Below, in pieces: positions 18,849 to 29,300 of a DNA stretch of 64,000 bases. This stretch comes from Nevskia sp043781855 (GTDB taxonomy: Bacteria > Pseudomonadota > Gammaproteobacteria > Nevskiales > Nevskiaceae). The notes under the pieces are model-generated. The model did not search any database and was not told where the DNA came from. It saw only the letters and a list, made by a program, of their open reading frames with translations. The stretch is taken from assembly GCA_043781855.1 (NCBI GenBank), contig JAYWBB010000083.1, positions 1 through 64,000 of the forward strand, read 5' to 3'. Made by a program: the position numbers and the translations under genes. Within the stretch, counting starts at the first letter, position 1, and the number at the start of each line of letters is the position of its first letter.

Positions 18849-18855
18849 CGCAGTC

Positions 18856-19542
18856 TCAGGCCTTGGCGATCTCGGCGCGCATCGCTGTAATCGTCGCCGC
18901 GTAGTCCCTGGTGCTGAAGATCGCCGAGCCGGCAACGAAGGCATCGGCGCCGGCAGCGGCTATCGAGCGGATGTTGTCGACCTTCACGCCGCCGTCGATC
19001 TCCAGACGAATCTCGTGCCCGGTCTCGGCGTGATGCGCGTCGATCAGGCGGCGCGCTTCGCGCAGCTTGTGGAGCGCGCTGGGCAGGAAGCTCTGGCCGC
19101 CGAAGCCCGGGTTGACCGACATCAGCAGCACGATGTCGATCTTGTCCATGACGTAGCGCAGCTGATTCAGCGGTGTGGCGGGGTTGAACACGAGGCCGGT
19201 CTTGCAGCCGGCATCACGGATCGCCTGAAGGCTGCGGTCGATATGCTGAGTCGCCTCCGGATGGAAGGTGATCGACGTTGCGCCTGCCTTCGCGAACAGC
19301 TGCGCCAGTGCGTCCACCGGCGAGACCATCAGGTGCACGTCGATCGGCGCGGTCACGCCGAATTTGCGCAAGCCCTCACAGACCATTGGACCGATCGTGA
19401 GATTCGGCACGTAGTGGTTGTCCATGACGTCGAAATGAACCCAGTCCGCACCAGCGGCGAGGACACGCGCCGTGTCTTCGCCGAGCCGCGCGAAATCGGC
19501 GGAGAGGATACTCGGGGCGATGACAGCGGGCGGGGCGCTCAT
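18856..19542 (-). CDS. rpe: Ribulose-phosphate 3-epimerase
   Basis: Interconverts ribulose 5-phosphate and xylulose 5-phosphate in the pentose phosphate pathway. The 228-aa TIM barrel shows IAPSILSADFARLGEDT, the metal/catalytic stretch HFDVMDNHYVPNLTIGP, HLMVSPVD, VMSVNPG-type loop as LLMSVNPGFGGQSF, and EIDGGVKVDNI. In many gammaproteobacteria rpe precedes trpE with gph between them; here gph is absent and the gap is 123 bp. Confidence 0.95.
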   Translation of the reverse strand: MSAPPAVIAPSILSADFARLGEDTARVLAAGADWVHFDVMDNHYVPNLTIGPMVCEGLRKFGVTAPIDVHLMVSPVDALAQLFAKAGATSITFHPEATQHIDRSLQAIRDAGCKTGLVFNPATPLNQLRYVMDKIDIVLLMSVNPGFGGQSFLPSALHKLREARRLIDAHHAETGHEIRLEIDGGVKVDNIRSIAAAGADAFVAGSAIFSTRDYAATITAMRAEIAKA

Positions 19543-19784
19543 GGCAGACGCAATCTCGGATTCGATCAGGCGGTTTCAGGGGTGCGCGGAATTTAGCAGA
19601 TTCGGCAGCCGTGGCCTCTTTCGATTGCCACGACCCGGCCAGGGCAAGACAAGGCCATAGAATAGCTATTAGCCATCGTAAAAATAAAAACGATTGCCTT
19701 TACCTACGATCTCCCGATGCCCCAGAATCCGCTCCGTTCCTTACCCACGTCAGCCGGCGACAACGCCGATTCATGGAGATGCAG

Positions 19785-21239
19785 ATGAGCGATACGACCT
19801 TGACCACCGCATCCGGCATCCCGGTTGCGGACAACCAGAACTCGATCAGCGCCGGCCCGCGCGGCCCGCTGCTGCTTCAGGATTTCCATCTGATCGAGAA
19901 GCTTCAACACTTCAACCGCGAGCGTATTCCGGAGCGCGTCGTTCACGCCAAAGGCTCGGGCGCCTACGGCACGTTCACCGTGACCCACGACGTCACCAAG
20001 TACACCAAGGCCAAGCTGTTCGGCGCCATCGGCAAGAAGACCGAGACCTTCGTGCGCTTCTCGACCGTCGGTGGCGAGCGCGGCTCGGCCGATACCGAGC
20101 GCGATCCGCGCGGCTTCGCGATCCGTTTCTACACCGAGGAAGGCAATTGGGACCTGGTCGGCAACAACACGCCGATGTTCTTCATCAAGGACCCGATCAA
20201 GTTCCCGGATTTCATACACACGCAGAAGCGCTGCCCGCAGACCAATCTGAAGTCACCGACGATGATGTTCGACTTCTGGTCAAAAGCGCCGGAATCGCTG
20301 CACCAGGTGACGATGCTGTTCTCCAGCCGCGGCACGCCGGACGGCTATCGCCACATGGACGGCTTCGGCAGTCACACCTTCAGCCTGATCAGTGCGAAGG
20401 GTTCACGCGTGTTCGTGAAGTGGCATCTGCGCACGCAGCAGGGCATCAAGAATCTGGATGCGGCCGAGGCTGTGCGTCTGTGCGGCGCGGACCCGGACTA
20501 CGCGCAGCGCGACCTGTTCGGCGCGATTGCGCGTGGCGATTTCCCGAAGTGGGAAGTGCGTGTGCAGACTGCGACCGAAGCGGAGCTTGTCGCCTGGTCG
20601 CAGCGCACCGGCTGGAACCCGTTCGATCTCACGAAAGTCTGGCCGCACGCGGATTTCCCGCGCCAGCCGGTCGGCATCCTGGAACTGAACCGCAACCCGG
20701 ACAACTATCACGCGGAAGTCGAGCAGGTGGCGTTCTCGCCGGCCCACATCGTGCCGGGTCTGGGCTACTCGCCGGACAAGATGTTGCAGGGACGGCTGTT
20801 CGGGTATCACGACGCGCAGCTGTATCGCGTCGGCACCAACCACCAGCACCTGCCGGTGAACCGAGCGCGCTGCCCGATCCACAACCAGCAGCGTGATGGC
20901 CAGATGGCGATCGAGAACGGCGGCGCGGCGCAGAACTACGCCAATGTCGAGGCTGGCGGCACGAATCCTGCGGGCTTCGGTCATGGCGATACCGGCTGGG
21001 CGCTCGAAGGCATTGCCGGGCGCTTTGACGGCCGCGGCCAGGAAGACGACTTCACGCAGGCCGGCAACCTGTTCCGCGTCCTCACGAAGGACGAGCAGCG
21101 GAAGCTGTTCGATAACCTCTCCGGACCGCTGAGCCAGGTCAGCGATGAAATCCTGCAGCGCCAGCTGGGGCATTTCGACAAGGCCGATCCGGCTTATGGC
21201 GCAGGCGTGCGCGCAGCGCTGAAAACGCGCACGAAGTAA
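19785..21239 (+). CDS. katA: Heme catalase, small-subunit clade
   Basis: Cytoplasmic monofunctional catalase of 484 aa that dismutates hydrogen peroxide. The distal histidine is in RVVHAKGSGAYGTF, the distal Asn in LVGNNTPMFFIKD, and the proximal heme ligand Tyr in RLFGYHDAQLYRVG. The NADPH-type small-subunit layout and length fit clade 3 catalases. Three in-frame ATGs occur at 19773, 19779 and 19785; GGAG at 19775-19778 is 6 nt before the third, so MSDTTLTTASG is the chosen start. It is divergent from rpe over 242 bp and followed by a strong terminator. Peroxide control is likely, but I could not confirm an OxyR site. Confidence 0.95.
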   Translation: MSDTTLTTASGIPVADNQNSISAGPRGPLLLQDFHLIEKLQHFNRERIPERVVHAKGSGAYGTFTVTHDVTKYTKAKLFGAIGKKTETFVRFSTVGGERGSADTERDPRGFAIRFYTEEGNWDLVGNNTPMFFIKDPIKFPDFIHTQKRCPQTNLKSPTMMFDFWSKAPESLHQVTMLFSSRGTPDGYRHMDGFGSHTFSLISAKGSRVFVKWHLRTQQGIKNLDAAEAVRLCGADPDYAQRDLFGAIARGDFPKWEVRVQTATEAELVAWSQRTGWNPFDLTKVWPHADFPRQPVGILELNRNPDNYHAEVEQVAFSPAHIVPGLGYSPDKMLQGRLFGYHDAQLYRVGTNHQHLPVNRARCPIHNQQRDGQMAIENGGAAQNYANVEAGGTNPAGFGHGDTGWALEGIAGRFDGRGQEDDFTQAGNLFRVLTKDEQRKLFDNLSGPLSQVSDEILQRQLGHFDKADPAYGAGVRAALKTRTK

Positions 21240-21255
21240 GGTTTCGGCAAAACCG

Positions 21256-21284
21256 AACCGCCGGATTCGTCCGGCGGTTTTTTT
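21256..21284 (+). terminator. Rho-independent terminator after katA
   Basis: A 10-bp perfect stem (AACCGCCGGA and TCCGGCGGTT) with a TTCG tetraloop is followed by a run of seven T residues. It starts 16 nt after the katA stop. Confidence 0.93.
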
Positions 21285-21341
21285 GCGTGCAGCGCAGGCC
21301 TTCAATAGAGTGGCGGCCCGCACTCTCGGTTGAAAACTGTC

Positions 21342-21793
21342 ATGGGCATCGCGCTCGCACTGCACACGTTGTTCGCCACGATCTGGGTTGGCGGCATGTT
21401 CTTCGCTTATGTCTGCCTGCGGCCGTCCGTTGGCGGGCTCGACGCCCGGGCCCGGACCACGCTCTGGGCGCTGGTGCTGAACCGTTTCTTCGGCTATGTG
21501 CTGATCGCGATTCCGCTGCTGCTCGTCACCGGTCTGCACATGATCCGGGCGCTCGGCGGCATGAAGGCAGTGGGCTTGCAGGTGCACCTCATGCTCGGCC
21601 TCGGAATTGTGATGATGTTACTGACGCTGCACGTGTACTTCGGGCCTTTGCGCCGATTGAAGGTGGCGGTGCAGGCCGATGACACGGCCGATGCCGGCAA
21701 GCGCATCGGCCAGATCAGGATTTTCGTCGCGATCAATCTGGCGCTCGGCTTGATCGTGGTCGCGGTCGCCAGTGGCGGTCGTTACTTGTTCAC

Positions 21794-21797
<4 letters not shown>
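21342..21797 (+). CDS. Small CopD-like integral membrane protein
   Basis: Unrecognised 151-aa inner-membrane protein with four predicted hydrophobic segments: GIALALHTLFATIWVGGMFF, the YVLIAIPLLLVTGLHMI segment, the VHLMLGLGIVMMLLTLHV segment and the final IFVAINLALGLIVVAVAS. The His in the first segment followed by WVGG, and His residues in the third, recall CopD/hemopexin-like membrane families, but the link is weak. The ATG at 21342 is preferred to an in-frame TTG at 21330; neither has a good ribosome-binding site. The stop overlaps the purC ATG by 4 nt, so it is cotranslated with purC. Confidence 0.72.
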
Positions 21798-22690
<893 letters not shown>

Positions 22691-22850
22691 CGAGCCTTCG
22701 CGGATCGTTGCTATCCTCGCGGAGCGCGTGCTTCACGGTGTGTGTCCACTCGCCAGTCTCGCGACATGGCGTAGCGTCGCCTGGTGCGCAGCGAGGGCCT
22801 GCTTCTCGCGCTGTTAGTCAGCGGCGCGCAAGCCTGCTCAGGAGCATCAA

Positions 22851-23207
22851 ATGCAGATCAGAATCGAAATCGACGTAAAGCCCGAAGAACTGCGCCGCTT
22901 CCTGGGTCTGCCCGATGTCGCGGGCCTGCAGGAAGACGTGATTCAGTTTCTGCGCGAAAAAGTCGGAGCCGCGAGCGAGAGCTTCGATCCGGCGAGCTTC
23001 GTCAAGGAAAACCTGCAATCGCTGCGCGAGAGTTCCGCGTGGAAGAAGATCGTTTCCGCGACCAGGGCGAGCGCGACGGCCGCTGCGCCCGAACCGGCGC
23101 GCAAATCGACGGCGAAACGTCGAGCGGGCGGCGCTGGCAAACCGAGACGGACACGGCCGAAAACCGGAAGCGTGAAGACCTCGCCGGAGTCGTCCGACGC
23201 GAAGTAA
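22851..23207 (+). CDS. DUF6489-like small protein with basic C-terminal tail
   Basis: 118-aa soluble protein. Residues 1-75 match the pattern I associate with DUF6489: IRIEIDVKPEELRRFLGLPDV, then an amphipathic helical region (VIQFLREKVGA, FVKENLQSLRE). These are small proteins often found near PHA/phasin genes, and their function is unknown to me. Residues 85-118 are a disordered Lys/Arg/Ala/Pro-rich tail (STAKRRAGGAGKPRRTRPK) that resembles nucleic-acid-binding tails. AGGAG is 6 nt before the ATG. It converges on the phasin gene, which also ends in a Lys/Ala tail. Confidence 0.7.
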   Translation: MQIRIEIDVKPEELRRFLGLPDVAGLQEDVIQFLREKVGAASESFDPASFVKENLQSLRESSAWKKIVSATRASATAAAPEPARKSTAKRRAGGAGKPRRTRPKTGSVKTSPESSDAK

Positions 23208-23331
23208 ACGGCGCGCCGTCACTCCAGGCCACCGTTCGAACAAGAAGCCGCGCGGCGATCACCGAACGGCTCCTTGTGTCTACTACCAGGACGGGGTCGA
23301 TGGACCCGTTCGAATCAGCAAGCCGTACGGC

Positions 23332-23805
23332 TTACTTCGCAGCCTTGGTCGCGGTTTTTTTGACGGTAGCGGTTGCCTTCTTCGCGGCCGTCTTGACCGT
23401 CTTTACCGTCTTGGCAACGATCACCGGCTTGCCGGTAAGCTGCGCCTGGATCGTGCTGAAGCTGGTCTTCACGACCTGATAGAGCTCGTCGCCGGTCTTC
23501 GAGAACACGGTGAACGTATTGTTGAACGGGCTGACCAGCAGCTCCGTCGTCGGCAGGTAGCTGATCGGATCGGCGGCGACGGCCTTGAGGCCATCGCTCT
23601 TCGCTTTTTCGAAACCGGTCAGTGCGGCGCTGTACAGGTCCTTGGCGGCGGTGGTGTTATCGGTCACCAGCGTCTGGAAGCTTTCGACGACGATGTCGCC
23701 GGCCTGCTTCAGACTGTCGATCGAAATCTCGGCAACCTTCTGGCTGTTGGCGGACAGATTCTCGACACGGCCTTTCACACCTTCAACAACGCTTTGCAAA
23801 TTCAT
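23332..23805 (-). CDS. Phasin-family protein with Lys/Ala-rich C-terminal tail
   Basis: Granule-associated protein of 157 aa that should coat polyhydroxyalkanoate granules. Residues 1-115 form the amphipathic helical phasin domain (SANSQKVAEISIDSLKQAGD, TTAAKDLYSAALTGFEKAK). The C-terminal 40 residues are AK-repeat-like (VKTVKTAAKKATATVKKTA), similar in composition to the PhaF/histone-H1-like tails that tie granules to DNA. AGGAG is 7 nt before the ATG at 23805; an upstream in-frame Met is rejected because it lacks a site. No phaC, phaA or phaB is in the window. It has a near-consensus promoter upstream. Confidence 0.85.
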   Translation of the reverse strand: MNLQSVVEGVKGRVENLSANSQKVAEISIDSLKQAGDIVVESFQTLVTDNTTAAKDLYSAALTGFEKAKSDGLKAVAADPISYLPTTELLVSPFNNTFTVFSKTGDELYQVVKTSFSTIQAQLTGKPVIVAKTVKTVKTAAKKATATVKKTATKAAK

Positions 23806-23835
23806 TGAGTCACTCCTGAATAAAGTCGGGCTCAG

Positions 23836-23862
23836 CAAATGCTGCGACGCAACAAATGCTGC
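23836..23862 (-). promoter_or_regulatory. TGC-rich direct repeat in the phasin leader
   Basis: Two copies of CAAATGCTGC (reverse GCAGCATTTG) start exactly 17 bp apart between the phasin -10 box and the start codon. Between them lies TTGC-GTC-GCAG on the minus strand. PhaR repressors of phasin genes in other bacteria are known to prefer TGC/GCA-rich sites, so this is a plausible operator. That assignment is inference. Confidence 0.4.
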
Positions 23863-23867
23863 AATGC

Positions 23868-23895
23868 ATCATAACAGCCGAAATCCGGGTGTCAA
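23868..23895 (-). promoter_or_regulatory. Sigma-70-type promoter of the phasin gene
   Basis: On the minus strand TTGACA (23895-23890) is followed by 16 bp and TATGAT (23873-23868), about 63 bp upstream of the phasin ATG. This is the best match to a sigma-70 consensus that I noticed in the window and fits high expression of a granule-coat protein. Confidence 0.75.
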
Positions 23896-23979
23896 GTCGT
23901 CCGGCCAATGTCAAGCACTTTTCGGGGGCGGCGGGATCAAGCAGCTGCCGCACGAGGACCGCGGTTACGGACTCGCGAC

Positions 23980-26256
23980 TCACACCCGGTGCGACACCTT
24001 GATGCCGCGCCCGTGCAGCCAGCCGCGCACGAGCCGCAACTCGGCGTAGGCATAAGCGCCGCCGAGCGCATCGAAGGCCGGCTTCAGTCGTGTATCGCCG
24101 TGCGCTTCGAGCGCCGGCACGATTTTCTGCAGGCGCGTCGGCGCGATCAGGCGATCCATTTCCAGCGCTTCGCCGTTCGCGAGTGCGGATTCAAGATGGG
24201 CGAAGATCGTCGCCGTGTCGAGATCGCGCTCAGCCGCGATCTGTTCCGGCGTCCGGCCGTGCCGGAACAGGGCCAGCGTACGCCGCGCGGTTTCGGACAA
24301 GCCTTCGGGCTCGCTGTTGCTGTCTGCCGAGTCGAACGCCGACTCCGGTTCGGCGCCGGCATCGTCGGCAGACAGGCCCTGATCGATGCGGAATTCGCGG
24401 ATCGCGCGAGTGAACGCCTGGCCGTACTGCACGAGCTTGCGGCCGCCGACGCCGGAAATTTCCATGAAGGCGGCGCTCGTCAACGGCTGGCGATCGGCCA
24501 TCTGCCGCAGGCTCGCGTCGCTGAATACGACGTAGGGCGGAACGCCCTGTGCGTCGGCCAGCGTTTTACGCAGCGTGCGCAGGCGCTCGAAGAGCGCTTC
24601 GGCCTGTGGCAGCGGCGCGCCAAGCGCGGCGTCGGCGGCACTCTTGCGCCGCGCGCGCTTTTCGCGCTTCGGCGCAACCGCGAACGAAACCTGCTGCGTG
24701 GACTTCAGCACTTCACGGCTCGCGGCATTGAGCCGCAGCACCGGATAGCCATCGCCGGTCTCCTCGATCAGGCCCTGATGCAACAGCGCGCGCACGAGCA
24801 GCCGCCACTCGTCCTGCGTGCGCTGCTTGCCGATGCCGTAGACCGACAGTGCCTGATGTCCACGGTCGATGAGCTTCTGAGTTTCCGCGCCGCGCAGCAG
24901 GTCGATGATGTAGGCCGCGCCGAAGCGTTCGCCGCGCTGCGCCAGTCGCGCGACCGCCGACAGGAATTGCCGCGCTTCGAGTGTCCAGTCCTCGACCGGC
25001 TTCGGGTCGACGCAGTTGTCGCAGGCGCCGCAGGGTGGCTCGAAGCGCTCGCCGAAATAGCGCAGCTGGATCGCACGCCGGCATTCGGTGGATTCGGCGT
25101 AGTCGAGCACCTTGCGCAACTGCTGCCTGGCGAGCCGCTGCTCGGCTTCGAGCGGCTCGCCCGTGCCGGGGTCGATTTTCTGCGCAATCAGGAATTCCGC
25201 GGTGCGGATGTCGCCGACGCCGAAGTACAGCAGGCAGTCGGCGCGCTCGCTGTCGCGACCGGCGCGGCCGGCTTCCTGATAATAGCCTTCCATCGTTTTC
25301 GGCAGATCGTAGTGAACGACCCAGCGCACGTCGGGTTTGTTGATGCCCATGCCGAAGGCGATCGTCGCAACGATGACCTGGACGTCGTCGCGGATGAAAG
25401 CGTCCTGGTTGTTGCGGCGAGCTTCTGCGCTCAAGCCTGCGTGATAGGGGAGCGCGCGAACACCGTCCGCAGCGAGGCTGGCAGCCAGCTCGTCGACACG
25501 CTTGCGCGACAGGCAGTAAACGATGCCGGAGCCGCGATCGTTCCGCGCCCGGTCCCGCAACTCGCCATAGGTCTTCGGCGTTTTCGCCCTGACCGCGTAA
25601 TGCAGGTTCGGACGGTTGAAACTCGCGAGGTGCAGCGCCGGCTCGCGCAGTCCGAGCTGGGCGACGATGTCCTCGCGGACGCGGCCGGTCGCGGTCGCCG
25701 TGAACGCGAATACCGGGACCTCGGGAAAGCGCTCGCGCAGGATGTGCATCTGCCGGTATTCGGGCCTGAAATCGTGACCCCATTCGGAAACGCAGTGGGC
25801 CTCGTCGATGGTGAAGCCCGACAAGCCCTGCGCCTGCTGCAAGGCCGGCAAAAAGCCGCCGAGGAAATCCGGCAAAAGCAGTCGTTCCGGCGCCAGATAA
25901 AGCAGCTTGTACTCGCCGCGCAGCAGCGCGGCACTGCGCTCGGACGATTCGCGCCCGCTCAACGACGAATTGAGGAAGGCGGCGGGAATGCCGTTGTCGT
26001 GCAGGAGCCGCACCTGATCCTGCATCAGCGCGATCAGCGGCGAGACCACCACCATGACGCCGGGCCTTAGCAGCGCCGGCAGTTGAAAGCACAGCGATTT
26101 GCCGCCGCCGGTCGGCATGATCGCCAGCAGATCGCGCCCGGCCAGCGCATCGCGCAGTACGTCTTCCTGGCCGGGGCGGAAACCGTCGAAGCCGAACCAG
26201 GATTTCAGCGCGGCGGAGAGTTGCTCAGCAGAGAGGGTTACGGACGGTTGCAACAT
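23980..26256 (-). CDS. recQ: ATP-dependent DNA helicase RecQ with extended C-terminus
   Basis: 3'-5' DNA helicase of recombination and replication repair. The 758-aa protein has Walker A MPTGGGKSLCFQLPAL, the DEAH-type box IDEAHCVSEWGHDFRPEY, FTATATGRVREDI, motif VI QEAGRAGRDSE, the zinc-binding cysteines C-16-CGACDNC, an RQC winged helix, and an HRDC domain (about residues 530-610). The last 110 residues add an HTH_40-like segment (RRTLALFRHGRTPEQIAAERDLD), which makes it longer than E. coli RecQ. The ATG at 26256 fits the conserved N-terminus. It lies about 100 bp downstream of the giant DUF11 gene without a clear terminator between them. Confidence 0.95.
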   Translation of the reverse strand: MLQPSVTLSAEQLSAALKSWFGFDGFRPGQEDVLRDALAGRDLLAIMPTGGGKSLCFQLPALLRPGVMVVVSPLIALMQDQVRLLHDNGIPAAFLNSSLSGRESSERSAALLRGEYKLLYLAPERLLLPDFLGGFLPALQQAQGLSGFTIDEAHCVSEWGHDFRPEYRQMHILRERFPEVPVFAFTATATGRVREDIVAQLGLREPALHLASFNRPNLHYAVRAKTPKTYGELRDRARNDRGSGIVYCLSRKRVDELAASLAADGVRALPYHAGLSAEARRNNQDAFIRDDVQVIVATIAFGMGINKPDVRWVVHYDLPKTMEGYYQEAGRAGRDSERADCLLYFGVGDIRTAEFLIAQKIDPGTGEPLEAEQRLARQQLRKVLDYAESTECRRAIQLRYFGERFEPPCGACDNCVDPKPVEDWTLEARQFLSAVARLAQRGERFGAAYIIDLLRGAETQKLIDRGHQALSVYGIGKQRTQDEWRLLVRALLHQGLIEETGDGYPVLRLNAASREVLKSTQQVSFAVAPKREKRARRKSAADAALGAPLPQAEALFERLRTLRKTLADAQGVPPYVVFSDASLRQMADRQPLTSAAFMEISGVGGRKLVQYGQAFTRAIREFRIDQGLSADDAGAEPESAFDSADSNSEPEGLSETARRTLALFRHGRTPEQIAAERDLDTATIFAHLESALANGEALEMDRLIAPTRLQKIVPALEAHGDTRLKPAFDALGGAYAYAELRLVRGWLHGRGIKVSHRV

Positions 26257-26357
26257 CGTGGCTTTCAGTTTGTTGCACTGATCTTCGCAGGAATATGCGG
26301 GACGCAGCAGAGCGCCGGCCCGAGCAGGACCAAGCCCTTCATTGTGCCAAAGCGCCG

Positions 26358-29300
26358 TTATTGCAACTGGACGCGGAAGACGACCGTGCCGGAGGCCGTA
26401 GAGGCCAGCGGGCCGTTCAGGGTCCAGACGATGCCACCCGTACCGCCGGCAACAGGCTGTGTCGTGACATTGCAAGCGCTAATGTTCGCCGGTAACGGCG
26501 CGCCGCAACTGGCCGAGACAAACGTCGTAAAGGCCGGTGTGCTGTCGTTGATGACGATGGTGGCGAGCGGATCGGCGCCATTGTTGAGGTAAGTGATCGT
26601 GTATTCGAGCGTCTCGCCCGGTCGTGCTGCATTGCTGGTCACGCCGCTGCCGCCCGTGGTGACGTTGCGGACTGTTTTCTGTAGCGCGAGCCCCGCGCCG
26701 GAAGCGTTGCCCACGGTCGAAATATCCGTGTGCGTATAAGTGGCGACCGGACCGGCGCCCGGCGTAAACGTGGCAGTCACGGTGATTACGTCCCGTGCGT
26801 TGTAAGGCGCGTTGACCGGGATGAATTCCTGGACGACGATGCAAATCAAATCGCCCGGATTGACACTTATGCTTGCGGTCAGCGGCGTATTGCCTTCCGT
26901 GCCATCGAGAACGCCATTGCAGTTGCTATCGCGATAGACGACGTTGTTCCAGCCGTTGACCGAGGGTGTCGCCGCGTTGCTCGTGCCAAAGGCAACCGTG
27001 CCGGACAAGCCGGCGTTGAACTGATGCGTGTAGAACAGCGTGGTGCCGGGAAGCGCCGTCTGCTGGCCGTCGGTCAGGAAGGTGTTCTGTGCGGCCAGCA
27101 CAATGACCGTCGGATCGTAGGCGTTGTCATTGCCGGCGTTTGCCGCGGGTTCGCCGCCGCCGCTGACGCTGGCGCTGTTGGTCACGCTGGGCCTGGCCGT
27201 CGCGGCCACGCTGACGGTCAGCGTGATCGGGTTGGCGCTGCTCGCTCCGGTCCCGATGAGGGTGCTGCTGGTGCAGGTGACGACCTGGCCGACGGCGGAG
27301 CAGGTCCAGCCCGTGCCGCTGGCGGACACGAAGCCGAGTCCGGTTGGCAGGGTGTCGGCGACCGTGATCGTGCCGCTGCTGGGCGCGGTGCCCAGGGTGT
27401 TGTTCACCACCAGGGTATAGACGCCGTTGACGCCAACGGTGAAATTGCCGCTGTGGCTCTTGGTCAGCGTCAAATCCGGGGCCGTAGCGGTCAACAGACT
27501 GGCGTTGGAGCCGGGTCCGGTCGCGGTTTGACTGGCGCTCACGCCCGACGTTGCGTTGCTGAAGGTGCCGGGGTTGGGGCTGGTCACGACGACCGTGATG
27601 CTGCAACTCGCGCCCGACGCCAGCGAACCGCCGCTGAACGTCAGGCTGGTGGATCCGGGTGTTGCGCCGGCGAGCGTGCCGCCGCAGGAGTTGGTGACGT
27701 TCGGGATAGCGGCAACTTGCAGACCACCGGCGGGGAACGGGTCGCTGAAGCCCATCGCGGTCAGTGCCACCGGGTTCGGGTTGTTGATTGCGAAAGTCAT
27801 CGTCGAACTGCCGTTGGCCAGAATGGTCGCGGGGCTGAACGATTTGACGATGGTGGCCGGCGTGGTGACCGTGAGCGTCGCCGTGTTGCTGGGGTTGCCG
27901 CTGCCGAGCAAGCTCGAAACGGCGCTGCTGGTGTTCGGATAAGTCCCTCCAGCTGCGGCCGTCACGTTGACGCTGATCGTGCAACTGCCCAGCCCGGGAA
28001 TGGCGCCATTGGTCAAGTTGATGCTGTTGCTGCCGGCCGACGCCGTCAACGTGCCCGTGCAGGTGTTGCTTGGTGAGGCCGGTGTCGCCACGACCAGACC
28101 CGTCGGCAAGTTGTCGGTAAATGCGGCGGCCAGCGCCGGTACGGCGGCGCTATTGCTCAAAACGAAAGTCACGGTCGATACGCCGCCAGCGGCGATGATG
28201 GTCGGCGAGAACGCCTTGCTGATCGACGGATTGGCCGACACCGTCAGCGACGCGCTGGCCGTGTTGCCGGTTCCGCCATTGCCTGAGGACACCGCGCCCG
28301 AGGTGTTGTTGTAGGTGCCGATTGCGGCACTGGTCACCGCCACGCTGACGGTACAACTGCCGCTCGCCGGAATCCCGCCGCCGGTCAAGCCGATGGTGTT
28401 GCCGCCGGCCGCGCCGCCGCTGGTGCTGCCGCCACAACTGTTGCTCACGGTCGGCGCGGCCGCGTTCACCAGCCCCGCTGGATAGGTGTCGCTGAAGGCC
28501 GCGCCGGTCAGGGCGAAGGCATTGCTGTTGCTCAGCGTGAAGGTCAGCGTCGAGGCGCCGTTGACGCCGACCACAGTGGGCGAAAATGCCTTGGCGATCA
28601 AAGGCGGCGCCAGCACGGTGAGCGTGGCCGTGTTGCTGGCCGCGCCGGCGCTGCCGGTTTGCGTGGAGCTGACGCCGCTCGCGCTGTTGTTGTAAGTGCC
28701 GGCGCCGCTGGCGGTAACCGCGACCGAGATCGCACAGGATCCCCCGCCGGGCACGCTGCCGTTGCTGAGGTTCAGCGTGTTGTTGCCGCTGGCGCCGCCG
28801 GCGATCGTGCCGCCGCAGGTATTGGTCAGGGCGGGTGTTGCCGCCACGGTCATGCCGGCCGGGAAGGTATCGGTGAACGCCGCCCCCGAGAGTGCCGTCG
28901 CCACGCTGTTGGTGATGGTCAGGGTCAGCGTCGACATGCCGCCGGACGCAACGGATGCAGGGCTGAAGGTTTTGGCGATGGTCGGCTGGCCGATCACGGT
29001 CAGCGTCGCCGTTGCCGTGTTGCCGGTGCCGCCGTTGGTGGAGCTGACCGCTCCCGAAGTATTCGCATAACTGCCAGTTGCGGCGCTGGTGGTGTTGACC
29101 GATATCGTGCAACTCGCGCCGCCGGCAAGGCTGCCGCCGGTAAGGCCGACGGTGTTGCCACCCGCTAAGCCGCCGGTCGCCGTGCCGCCGCAGGTGTTGG
29201 TCAGGTTTGGCGACGGAGCGTCGACCAGGCCCGGGGGATAGGTATCGCTGAACGCCAGCCCGGTTGCCGTGGTGCCGGACGGGTTGGTCAGCGTCAAGGT

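Noticed and set aside
17422..19596. Plus-strand frame of about 724 codons across trpE and rpe
   Set aside because: Antisense shadow of conserved enzymes; composition is that of a reverse-complement frame.
19661..19670. Palindrome AATAGCTATT upstream of katA as an OxyR site
   Set aside because: It shares ATAG/CTAT with OxyR half-sites, but the 7-bp spacing and the second half-site are missing.
26730..28076. Plus-strand frames inside the giant DUF11 gene
   Set aside because: They stay open because of the Gly/Ala/Thr-rich repeat codons on the coding strand; they repeat with the same period and have no ribosome-binding sites.
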